From: Alistipes megaguti
Lineage (GTDB): Bacteria > Bacteroidota > Bacteroidia > Bacteroidales > Rikenellaceae
DNA: 64,000 nt
Assembly: GCF_900604385.1 (NCBI RefSeq)
Contig: NZ_LR027382.1
Span: 1,178,001-1,242,000, forward strand
Direction: 5' to 3'
Numbering within the stretch: position 1 is the first letter of the stretch; every line of letters begins with the position of its first letter. The notes under the pieces were generated by a model. That model was not told where the DNA came from, ran no database searches, and saw nothing but the letters and a program-made list of their open reading frames with translations. Position numbers and translations under genes: made by a program. This document shows, piece after piece, positions 9,078-16,250 of the stretch.

Positions 9078-9497
9078 TTATTTAAGTGCTCCCCAGATTT
9101 CGGTAACTACGACCGTTACGATTGCAGCAACTATGGCTACGTACGTCACCAGGATGCTGGTTTCAGTCAGCACGGTTGCACCATGGTCGAATACACTGTT
9201 GTTTGCGAGGTCGGGAATTTGAACTGAGTGGCTGGCGGAAATAAAGTATGCTATGCCGACTATGCCGACTATCAGCACAAAGGATAATAAGGCTCCCTTG
9301 ATGCCTGCCGGGTTCTGGGCCATTCCGAAGACGGCGCAGAAGAGAGCGGCAGCGACGGCGGCTACGATGAGGAGGTAGCACCATATGAGGTTTACGCTGA
9401 TCGCGGCTTCCGAGCCTCCGGTGGCGATCGCGTAGACCAGAAGGGCCACGGAGATTACCATCAGAACCCCCAGCAATATGTTCATTATTTTTTTCAT
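9078..9497 (-). CDS. Small four-helix membrane protein of the ExbB/ExbD operon
   Basis: 139 aa with four hydrophobic segments (about residues 6-25, 34-58, 68-85 and 110-132) and almost no soluble domain. It lies between exbB (28 bp away) and exbD (13 bp away). A similar small membrane protein sits at this position in many Bacteroidetes ExbB operons, so a role as an accessory of the motor complex is likely. No enzymatic motif is present. Confidence 0.85.
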   Translation of the reverse strand: MKKIMNILLGVLMVISVALLVYAIATGGSEAAISVNLIWCYLLIVAAVAAALFCAVFGMAQNPAGIKGALLSFVLIVGIVGIAYFISASHSVQIPDLANNSVFDHGATVLTETSILVTYVAIVAAIVTVVVTEIWGALK

Positions 9498-9525
9498 GAT
9501 TGCTAAAGATTTTTACAGAGTTCGA

Positions 9526-10272
9526 TTATTTCTTGTTGTAAGCCGTCAGGATATCCATCAGCGTGATGGAGGAATCCTCCATCGTGTTGACGAGGGAGTC
9601 GATCTTCGATACGATGTAGTTGTAGCACAGCTGAAGAATAACCGCAGAGATAAGACCCATGAGGGTCGTCAGAAGGGCGACCTTGATACCGCCTGCAACG
9701 AGCGTCGGGCTGATATCGCCGGCAGCCTGGATGGCGTCGAATGCGTCGACCATACCGACGACGGTACCCATAAATCCGAGCATCGGGCTGAGGGCGATGA
9801 ACAGGCCAATCCATGTCAGTCCCGACTCCATCTGGCCGGTTTGTACGGATCCGTAGGAAACGACGGCTTTTTCAACCGAGTCGAGACCCTGGTCGTAGCG
9901 GTCGAGGCCCTGATAGTAGATCGAAGCGATCGGGCCACGGGTGTTGCGGCAAATCTCTTTGGCAGCCTCGATGCCGCCATTTTTCAGGCTCTCTTCGACC
10001 TTGGCGATGAATTTCTTCGAGTTGATCGTCGAGAGCGACAGGTAAAGGATACGTTCGATGGCTACAGCCAAACCGAGTACGAGGAATACCAAAATCGGAA
10101 GCATCCAGGCCCAACCGCCCTCGAGGAACTTCTGCATCAGCACGTGGTGCAGGCTGTCGCCAGCGATCTGGGTTTCGGCTACAACCGTTTCAGCGGCTGC
10201 TGCGGCGTCCTGAGCGAAGGCACTAACGGTACCCAGAAGGGCAACCGACGGGATCAAAAAAAGTTTTTTCAT
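9526..10272 (-). CDS. exbB: ExbB/TolQ/MotA-family proton channel protein
   Basis: 248 aa. A signal-like N-terminus (MKKLFLIPSVALLGTVSAFAQ) is followed by a membrane segment at about 55-75 and the MotA/TolQ/ExbB core (TWIGLFIALSPMLGFMGTVVGMVDAFDAI, continuing to the segment VALLTTLMGLISAVILQLCYNYI). With the ExbD proteins it forms the proton-driven motor that powers TonB-linked receptors such as the SusC proteins of this window. First gene of the operon. Confidence 0.94.
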   Translation of the reverse strand: MKKLFLIPSVALLGTVSAFAQDAAAAAETVVAETQIAGDSLHHVLMQKFLEGGWAWMLPILVFLVLGLAVAIERILYLSLSTINSKKFIAKVEESLKNGGIEAAKEICRNTRGPIASIYYQGLDRYDQGLDSVEKAVVSYGSVQTGQMESGLTWIGLFIALSPMLGFMGTVVGMVDAFDAIQAAGDISPTLVAGGIKVALLTTLMGLISAVILQLCYNYIVSKIDSLVNTMEDSSITLMDILTAYNKK

Positions 10273-10701
10273 AGTTGTGTTGGATAAGATTAAATTTGAT
10301 TAGTTGATTATTATTTGTTTGTGTCTTTTTTAAAGGTTTCTTTGGCCGCAGGTCCGCCGTGTGCGTTTCCGGTTTGGGCATTGCCGGGGTTTCCGGGTTT
10401 CCGGAGACCGGAACGGGAGCCGCTTCGGAACTTTTTTTCGGGTCGGTTAAAAAATTACTAATAACATATTTTTTTTTCGGTTCCGGGTAGGTCCGGGCTC
10501 TTTTCGGGGGCTGCGGGCCGTGCCGGGAGACGACTTTCACACATCTTTTCAAATCCCGGATACAGTGATTCGGAATCGGGTAATCATTTATCAATCAACT
10601 GTTTTGCCTGTCCTGCGCGCGTCTGTCCAGGCTGTGGACCCTGACATACGGGCACTTTAGCAGTGCGAAATATAGGAAAAAAAATCGTTTCGTGCAACGT
10701 C
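10273..10701. other. Intergenic region upstream of exbB
   Basis: 429 bp between the ansA stop and the exbB start, both on the minus strand. The AT-rich parts near 10280-10330 and 10440-10475 are likely to hold the exbB promoter. A 123-codon open frame crossing the region (10223-10594, minus) is Pro/Lys-rich, overlaps exbB and is judged non-coding. Confidence 0.5.
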
Positions 10702-11730
10702 TCAGACGGTAAATTCTCCGCGCAGGGGTTTGCGCAGCAGATCGCGGGTCTCGCTTTGGGGGAGTCCGAGCCCGAGGACGTACATGAGTTTGGTGACGGC
10801 GGCCTCGCAGGTCATGTCGTAGCCGCAGAGCACGCCGGTTTTCTGAAGGATCAGTCCGGTTTCGTAGAGGCCCATCGAGACGCATCCGGCGCCGCACTGG
10901 GTGATGTTGAGCAGGATGATTCCGCGGTCGACGGCCTCGCGCAGGACGTGGATAAAGCGTTCCGACGTGGGGGCGTTTCCGGCGCCGTAGGTCTCGAGTA
11001 CCACGGCGCGCAGTCCCGGGGCGGCGAAGGTGGCTTCGAGGATCTCCTCTCCCAGTCCCGGGAAGAGCTTCACCAGAGCGATACCGCCCGACAGGCGGGT
11101 GGCGATGCGCAGCGTCGAGGGATACTCCGCCGGGTGGAGGATGGCCTGACGGTTGTAGGTGATGTTGACGCCGACCTCGGCCAGCGGCGGATAGTTGTCG
11201 GACTGGAAGGCGCTCAGGGCTTCGGCGCTGCGTTTGGTGGTGCGGTTGGCGCGGAAGAGGCGGTTCTGGAAGTAGAGCGAGACCTCCGGAACGACGGGAT
11301 GTCCCTCTTCGCGTGCGCCGGCGATTTCGATGGCCGTGATGAGGTTTTCGCGGCCGTCGGTGCGCAGGACGCCGATGGGGATCTGGCTGCCGGTGAAGAC
11401 GACCGGTTTGGCGAGGTTTTCCAGCAGGAAACTCAGGGCCGAAGCGGAGTAGGACATCGTGTCGGTGCCGTGCAGGACGACGAAACCGTCGTAGCGGGCG
11501 TAGTTGTCGCGGATCAGTTCGGCCAGGGCGATCCAGTGGGCGGGTTCGACGTTCGAGGAGTCGATCACCGGGTCGACCGTATGGACATCGATGTCGACGT
11601 TGAGGCGTTTGAGCGAGGGGAACTCCTCGTAGATGCCGCTGAAATCGAAGGGAACCAGTGCACCCGTAGCGGCATCGGTCTTCATGCCGATGGTTCCGCC
11701 CGTGTAGATGATCAGAATGGAAGATCGCAT
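10702..11730 (-). CDS. ansA: Type I L-asparaginase
   Basis: 342 aa, no signal peptide, so cytoplasmic. It hydrolyses asparagine to aspartate and ammonia. The two catalytic threonine motifs are visible: IYTGGTIGM at residues 8-16 and VLHGTDTMSYSASALSFLL around residue 88, with the SSNVEP substrate loop between them. Length and lack of a leader fit the low-affinity cytosolic AnsA class. It follows a TIGR04076-like gene after 42 bp and may be the last gene of the dprA-tatD operon. Confidence 0.93.
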   Translation of the reverse strand: MRSSILIIYTGGTIGMKTDAATGALVPFDFSGIYEEFPSLKRLNVDIDVHTVDPVIDSSNVEPAHWIALAELIRDNYARYDGFVVLHGTDTMSYSASALSFLLENLAKPVVFTGSQIPIGVLRTDGRENLITAIEIAGAREEGHPVVPEVSLYFQNRLFRANRTTKRSAEALSAFQSDNYPPLAEVGVNITYNRQAILHPAEYPSTLRIATRLSGGIALVKLFPGLGEEILEATFAAPGLRAVVLETYGAGNAPTSERFIHVLREAVDRGIILLNITQCGAGCVSMGLYETGLILQKTGVLCGYDMTCEAAVTKLMYVLGLGLPQSETRDLLRKPLRGEFTV

Positions 11731-11772
11731 ATGTTTTTGAAATTCATGTCGCTTGTTGTCGGTGTTTGGTTT

Positions 11773-12249
11773 TCAGAGGTCTGTCCGACGGGTTTGTCTG
11801 CCTGCCACGGGGCTTTTTCCCGGGGAGTCGCCCGTTGTCTCCGGAGCGGCGGCGTCCGGCAGGCTGCCCGGGGGTGTGTCCGGAGCGTCGCCCTTGCTTG
11901 GAGCCCTGTCGGGGCGGCGGCCGGAGGTCGGCTCCGCACTTTCGGTCTCATCGAGAGCCTCCACCAGGAAACTGACCGGGCGGAATCCGTCGTTGCACGA
12001 GAGCAGGGCCGAGGCGGGATTCTTCATCCACCCCTCGTAGAGGTTCGTGGCGCCGTGGGCCAGCGCCATGACAAAGGGCGAGAGGGTCTGCCAGGCACTT
12101 TCGCACAGCCCGTCGGGCTTCTGCCACCTTTCGGCGATGAATACCTGCCCCTCCCGCAGGTCGCAGGCCTCTTCGATCGGATTCTCATACCGTTCGATCA
12201 GATCCGGGTAGTGTGCCTTGCGGATGACGGTGATGCGTACGCGTTTCAT
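11773..12249 (-). CDS. TIGR04076-like conserved protein with a disordered C-terminal tail
   Basis: 158 aa. The first ~90 residues (MKRVRITVIRKAHYPDLIERY, ACDLREGQVFIAE, LCESAWQTLSPFVMALAHGA) match what I recall of the TIGR04076 family, short proteins with conserved Cys residues and unknown function. From about residue 100 the protein becomes a Pro/Ser/Asp/Arg-rich, probably disordered tail that the family does not normally have. Its ATG overlaps the tatD stop as ATGA, so translation is coupled. Confidence 0.75.
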   Translation of the reverse strand: MKRVRITVIRKAHYPDLIERYENPIEEACDLREGQVFIAERWQKPDGLCESAWQTLSPFVMALAHGATNLYEGWMKNPASALLSCNDGFRPVSFLVEALDETESAEPTSGRRPDRAPSKGDAPDTPPGSLPDAAAPETTGDSPGKSPVAGRQTRRTDL

Positions 12250-13172
12250 CGGTGCGGTTCGTTGGTTTTGCCTGTTTTATCGGTCGGTCCCTCCGAACCG
12301 GAGACTCCGTCTTGGGCTGGGCTCTTCGGACCGGACTCTTCGCCCTGGAGTGCTCTCTCCGTCCCGGGATCCCGGCCAACCGTCACGCCGAACATGCGTT
12401 CGGCATTGGCCGTCGTGATGCGGGCCACCTCTTCCGCCGAAATTCCCTTCAGTTCGGCCACCTTCTCGCATACGTAGCGTACATAGGCCGATTCGTTGCG
12501 CTGGCCGCGATGGGGCGCCGGGGTCAGATAGGGGCAGTCGGTCTCGAGCAGCAGATCCTGCAGCTCCATCTCGCGTACCACCTCGGCGATGCGGCTCTTC
12601 TTGAAGGTGACCACTCCGCCGATGCCGAAGAGGAAGTCGCCGCAGGTTTTCAGTTCGCGGTAACTCTCCACACCGTCCGAGAAGGCGTGGAAGACCCCTC
12701 GGACGCCGCGGCCCGCATATTCGCGCATGATCTCGAGCGTCTCGGGCCAGGCATCGCGCGTGTGGACGACGATCGGCAGTCCGTACTGCAGCGCGAGGTT
12801 GATCTGACGGCGGAAGGCCTCAATCTGTTCGTTGCGGAAGTCGTGGCTCCAGTAGAGGTCCAGCCCGATCTCACCGACGGCGCAGAAGCGTCCGATTCCT
12901 GCGGGTGGATTGTCCAGATATTGTTGTACGAGTTCCAGCTCTTCGCGCCAATGCGGGATGTCGTTCACCGACGTGGGGTGCAGCCCCATCATCGGGGAGC
13001 AGCACTCCGGATGGCGGCGGCAGAGGTCGAAGAGGCGTTCGTGGCTCCGGGAGTCGATGGCCGGCAGCAGGAGCCGCCCGACCCCGGCGGCCAGGGCACG
13101 ATGCAGTGCCTCCTCACGGTCCGCGTCGAACGCTTCGTCATAGAGATGTGAGTGTGTATCGATCAGATTCAT
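12246..13172 (-). CDS. tatD: TatD-family metal-dependent hydrolase (DNase)
   Basis: 308 aa from the preferred ATG. TatD proteins are TIM-barrel metal-dependent hydrolases with 3'-5' DNase activity. Seen: DTHSHLYDEAFDADR (metal His-x-His), EIGLDLYW, PIVVHTRDAW, GVFHAFSDG and LLLETDCPYL-TPAPHRGQRN. The frame is open further upstream, but ATG at 13172 overlaps the dprA stop as ATGA and gives the normal N-terminus. The last ~40 residues form an acidic, Pro/Gly/Ser-rich tail beyond the usual family end. Confidence 0.94.
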   Translation of the reverse strand: MNLIDTHSHLYDEAFDADREEALHRALAAGVGRLLLPAIDSRSHERLFDLCRRHPECCSPMMGLHPTSVNDIPHWREELELVQQYLDNPPAGIGRFCAVGEIGLDLYWSHDFRNEQIEAFRRQINLALQYGLPIVVHTRDAWPETLEIMREYAGRGVRGVFHAFSDGVESYRELKTCGDFLFGIGGVVTFKKSRIAEVVREMELQDLLLETDCPYLTPAPHRGQRNESAYVRYVCEKVAELKGISAEEVARITTANAERMFGVTVGRDPGTERALQGEESGPKSPAQDGVSGSEGPTDKTGKTNEPHR

Positions 13173-14269
13173 AGCTTCATGTAACGGTTCCCGGGGAGTT
13201 GTCGGATGGCTCCCGACAACTCGAGTCCGATGAGCAGTACGGCCAGCTCTCCGGGATTCCGTCCGCTTCGTTCGGCCAGGATTTCGAGCGGCAGCGGATC
13301 GCTCGACGGGAAGAGTTTGAGCAGTTGCTCCTCGTCCGAGGTCAGCGACGGGGTGGGGACTTGGGTTCGGAACCCAGCGGGATCCTCCCCGAAATCCCAC
13401 ATCAGTTCGCGGATAACGTCATCGGCATTCATGACCAGCTGGGCCTTGCGGTTTCGGATCAGGTGGTTGGTTCCGGCCGAGGAGCGGTCCGTAGCGCGTC
13501 CGGGGACGGCCATCACCGAGCGGTTGTACCCGTCGGCGTAGTGTGCCGTGACGAGCGAACCGCCGCTGTCGGGTGATTCGACGACGATGCATCCGGCGCT
13601 CAGGGCGGCGATGATGCGGTTTCGGGCGAGATAGAAGTTGCCGTTTTGACGCGATTGCGAGTGAAGTTCCGTAATCAGCGCTCCGCCCTGATCGAGGATC
13701 TCGCGGGCAACTCCGGCGTGTTGGGCGGGGGTCACTTCTGGCAGGGCATTGGCCAGTACGGCCACCGTCGGGACATGGGCCTCCAGAGCCGCCCGGTGAG
13801 CGGCCACGTCGATCCCGAAGGCCAGTCCGCTGACGATCGTGAGGCCGGGGACCTGTTCGGCGAGCTGGCCGACGAGTCGGTTGCACATGATTTGTCCGTA
13901 TGGCGAAGCCTGACGGGTTCCGACCATCGAGAGGCAGCGTTTGGAAAGGATCCTGAGGTTGCCCATTGCGTAGATGACGGCCGGGAAGTCGGGGATTTCG
14001 CGCAACAGGGCGGGATATTCGGGGTCGGTTGATGCGATGATGCTGATTCCGTTCTGGCGGCAGTATTCGATTTCGCGTTCGGCGGCGTGGAAGGCCTGTT
14101 TCTGGATGATATTCCGGGCGATATCGGGTTTGAGTTGGGCTCGAACGGAGAGTTCGTCGAGGGATGCGTCGAAAATGTTCCGTGCATTGCCGAAAATTTC
14201 GAGCAGATGGACGGCACCTTTCACCCCGATTCCGCGGGTCATCTGGAGGGCGATATCCTCGATGGTCAT
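13169..14269 (-). CDS. dprA: DNA-processing protein DprA
   Basis: 366 aa. DprA binds incoming ssDNA and loads RecA during natural transformation; the gene is also kept in non-competent lineages. The Rossmann-like core shows SMVGTRQASPYG, IVSGLAFGIDVAAHRAAL, GGALITELHS and NFYLARNRIIAALSAGCIVVES. An N-terminal helical HhH-like domain and a C-terminal winged-helix domain (DPLPLEILAERSGRNPGELAVLLIGLE) are both present. First gene of the run that continues through tatD. Confidence 0.95.
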   Translation of the reverse strand: MTIEDIALQMTRGIGVKGAVHLLEIFGNARNIFDASLDELSVRAQLKPDIARNIIQKQAFHAAEREIEYCRQNGISIIASTDPEYPALLREIPDFPAVIYAMGNLRILSKRCLSMVGTRQASPYGQIMCNRLVGQLAEQVPGLTIVSGLAFGIDVAAHRAALEAHVPTVAVLANALPEVTPAQHAGVAREILDQGGALITELHSQSRQNGNFYLARNRIIAALSAGCIVVESPDSGGSLVTAHYADGYNRSVMAVPGRATDRSSAGTNHLIRNRKAQLVMNADDVIRELMWDFGEDPAGFRTQVPTPSLTSDEEQLLKLFPSSDPLPLEILAERSGRNPGELAVLLIGLELSGAIRQLPGNRYMKL

Positions 14270-14358
14270 GCTAAGAGCTGAAATCCGGGACTAAAGGTAA
14301 CTATTTTTAGGAGAAAAACGATGAAATTCGGGGAAAATGGATGAAAGTTGCGAGGAAG

Positions 14359-14390
14359 TTTTGGAGGGAACGGAAAAGTTTGTATATTTG
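14359..14390 (+). promoter_or_regulatory. Promoter of tRNA-Cys
   Basis: TTTTG at 14359-14363 and TATATTTG at 14383-14390, spaced by 19 bp: an exact match to the Bacteroidetes consensus. It points toward the tRNA about 80 bp downstream. Confidence 0.75.
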
Positions 14391-14471
14391 CACTCTCGAA
14401 GCACCGAAACGGTCTCAGAAGTGGGGCTGGGAAAAGAAGGGGGGAGTTGGATTAGTTAGGAGGTGCGACAT

Positions 14472-14542
14472 GGTCTGATGGCCGAGTGGCTAGGCAAAGG
14501 TCTGCAAAACCTTATACAGCGGTTCGAGTCCGCTTCAGACCT
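14472..14542 (+). tRNA. tRNA-Cys (anticodon GCA)
   Basis: A full cloverleaf can be drawn. Acceptor GGTCTGA/TCAGACC, D-arm GCC...GGC, anticodon stem AAGGT/ACCTT with loop CTGCAAA (anticodon GCA), T-arm AGCGG-TTCGAGT-CCGCT. The discriminator base is U, the identity base for tRNA-Cys. No CCA is encoded. The 3' end from 14528 is part of the 17-bp repeat that serves as attachment site of the element to its right; the tRNA stays intact after integration. Confidence 0.96.
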
Positions 14543-14544
14543 CA
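14528..14544. repeat. attL core of the integrated element
   Basis: 17-bp sequence GTCCGCTTCAGACCTCA covering the 3' part of tRNA-Cys (T-loop to acceptor) plus two further bases. The identical 17 bp occur at 31869-31885 beside a tyrosine integrase gene. That is the classic signature of tRNA-targeted site-specific integration. Confidence 0.9.
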
Positions 14545-14546
14545 CA

Positions 14547-14580
14547 AAAACCGTGTTGTAGATGTCTGCAACGCGGTTTT
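14547..14580 (+). terminator. Terminator after tRNA-Cys
   Basis: Inverted repeat AAAACCGTGTTG / CAACGCGGTTTT (one mismatch, 10-nt loop) ending in TTTT. It lies just inside the element, so the element itself supplies a 3' end for the tRNA transcript. Confidence 0.8.
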
Positions 14581-14590
14581 CATTTTGTTT

Positions 14591-14610
14591 TGTCATACAT
14601 TTGTCATACA
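14591..14610 (+). repeat. Left copy of the 20-bp end repeat
   Basis: TGTCATACATTTGTCATACA: two tandem TTTGTCATACA-like units. The same 20 bp recur at 31734-31753 in the same orientation. Position just inside each att core suggests integrase or excisionase arm-binding sites. Confidence 0.8.
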
Positions 14611-14663
14611 ACAATTAGATTAAGAAAGGAGGATGATTAATCATCCTCCTTTCTTGACGTTTT

Positions 14664-14884
14664 TTATCCTTGGGGTGGATAAGGATTGTTCCCATAGCTA
14701 TCGCGATCTCGTATTTGGCCATTGGGTCGGTGAATAAGTAATTCAGACCTTCGGCTGCGAGCGATTTCGCGGGCTATCTCAATTGCCTCTTGTCGAGTAC
14801 GAGTAATTACAGTCTCTCGTTGATTTCTTTCTTCTCTGACGACCAATGGACTGTCATGGGGAACAATATGTTAGTTTTCCCCAT
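14664..14884 (-). pseudogene. DUF2188 protein gene with a frameshift near its start
   Basis: The body (RTRQEAIEIAREIARSRRSE, LLIHRPNGQIRDRDSYGNN, PYPPQG) matches DUF2188, small proteins common on bacterial mobile elements. Its frame has no ATG and is blocked upstream by TAA just before HIVPHDSPLVV. An ATG at 14884 in the adjoining frame encodes MGKT. Restoring one A at about 14871 gives MGKTKHIVPHDS, a normal DUF2188 N-terminus. Either a 1-nt deletion inactivated the gene, or the rare TTG at 14846 starts a shortened 60-aa product. Confidence 0.7.
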
Positions 14885-15019
14885 TTTAGGCAACGTTCCA
14901 AAGCTCGACAATCTGTTCGCTGGCAATTCGGAGATCTTCCATGTTCGATTGGAGGTCCCTGGATGTCGGAATAATGTTTTCATTCGAACTATTATAGTAT
15001 AGATAAAAATTATTCACTA

Positions 15020-15365
15020 CGACTCTAAAGTCGGCAGCAATGCTTTTTTAATAAGATTTAATGCGCCAACAAAGATGCAATACGTCGATAATTCCGAATT
15101 CGTCAACTTCCGAAGTGATTCTAGTTGTAATAATCGATGTAATCGGAAGCTCCTAGTTCTCGGGATGCGTTGCGTGTAGATCGACCATTGGGGATAGTCG
15201 CAGTCGACGACCAGCACTTTGCATTTGCAGACGTAGTGCAGATAGCTGGCGAGAAGCGTCGTAAGAGCCGGCTTGCCTACACCTCCCTTCTGATTGCAGA
15301 TGATGGAGATGTTCCAAGAATCGGATGTTTGTTGATCGGAAGTCTACTTGTTTTTAGTTGGTTTG
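15020..15365 (-). pseudogene. Decayed ParA/MinD-type ATPase gene
   Basis: Minus-strand translation reads SWNISIICNQKGGVGKPALT, continuing to LLASYLHYV and KVLVVDCDYPQWSIYTQR: the deviant Walker A and switch region of ParA-type ATPases found in Bacteroides conjugative elements. The P-loop has Pro where Thr is expected. A TAG lies shortly upstream, no start codon is available, and after TQR the family-like sequence continues in another frame (RELGASDYIDYYN) before a stop. At least one frameshift, one nonsense codon and loss of most of the C-terminus make it non-functional. Confidence 0.75.
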
Positions 15366-16250
15366 CAGTATCAAATCTAACCCCTCTCCCCCCTGATGTC
15401 AATATCTGGATATTAAATATTTAGGAATTGTCGGTTGAGTGAACAGCGTTAACCAAATTAAACGGTAGGCTTATGTGGAAGTAATCTCAAAAAGAGGGTT
15501 GAAGGGTACGGTCGGAAACAGACTCCGATTGTCCTTGTTTCTTATGCTCGGCATCGAATTCTCGCCATACTGTTTCCGAAACGGAACTCAATTCCGGATT
15601 CGAACGACGTAAGGATATCATCTGAAAAAATGAACAGGCTGTATGAGTGAGTCAAATACCGGGTGTTTTGTGCAATTGGGTTCAGTAAGGAGAAAAGAAT
15701 CTCCAAGCATCCCTTTGCCTCTTCTCGAAAAGATTTGTCTATTCTGAGCCCAATTTTATTACATTAGAAAAGCTATTATTGTACGGATGCGTAATCTTTT
15801 GAACTATTTACAAGAAAAAATGAAAAAAATACGGTGTCGGTGCAACCGGATAAGACATCTGTAATGAACTGAATTACAACAGAAAACAAACTTCTTACGG
15901 CTCGTTTTCACTATTTTCGGGCCGTTGTCGGCTCTGATTGAGCCTCTCGGGATATGGTTTTTATGATTTTTTATATTATATTTGTAATAGCAATCACACT
16001 CTTGGTTAGACAACATAAAGACACACCGAATCAAATGTAACCCGGAATGAGTTCTTTCTCTTCCGGGAAATCGGATTAAAAATGGTCGTATCTTTCTGGC
16101 GGGGTGCATGCCTCCCGACCATACTCCCTCACTGACGGGAGAGGCCCTTGTTATATCAACGCAAAACGTTGCCGGATATTGTGGTTGCCTGACGAATAAA
16201 AAAGGTTGTGCCAATATAAGTCAATGTTTAATGTAAAAGATCTCATTCGA
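15366..16250. other. AT-rich leader region of the SusC operon
   Basis: 885 bp without a recognisable gene. It holds a TATATTTG -7-like box at 15977-15984, about 265 bp before the SusC start, preceded by a T-rich stretch; this is the best promoter candidate. A minus-strand 136-codon frame at 15804-16214 shows no protein-like pattern. No sigma/anti-sigma regulator gene, often next to SusC operons, is present. Confidence 0.5.

Noticed and set aside
10223..10594. 123-codon minus-strand ORF upstream of exbB
   Set aside because: Overlaps exbB by 50 bp in another frame and is Pro/Lys-rich; probably leader and promoter DNA.
15804..16214. 136-codon minus-strand ORF upstream of SusC
   Set aside because: Cys/His/Arg-rich with no domain pattern, overlaps the likely promoter region.
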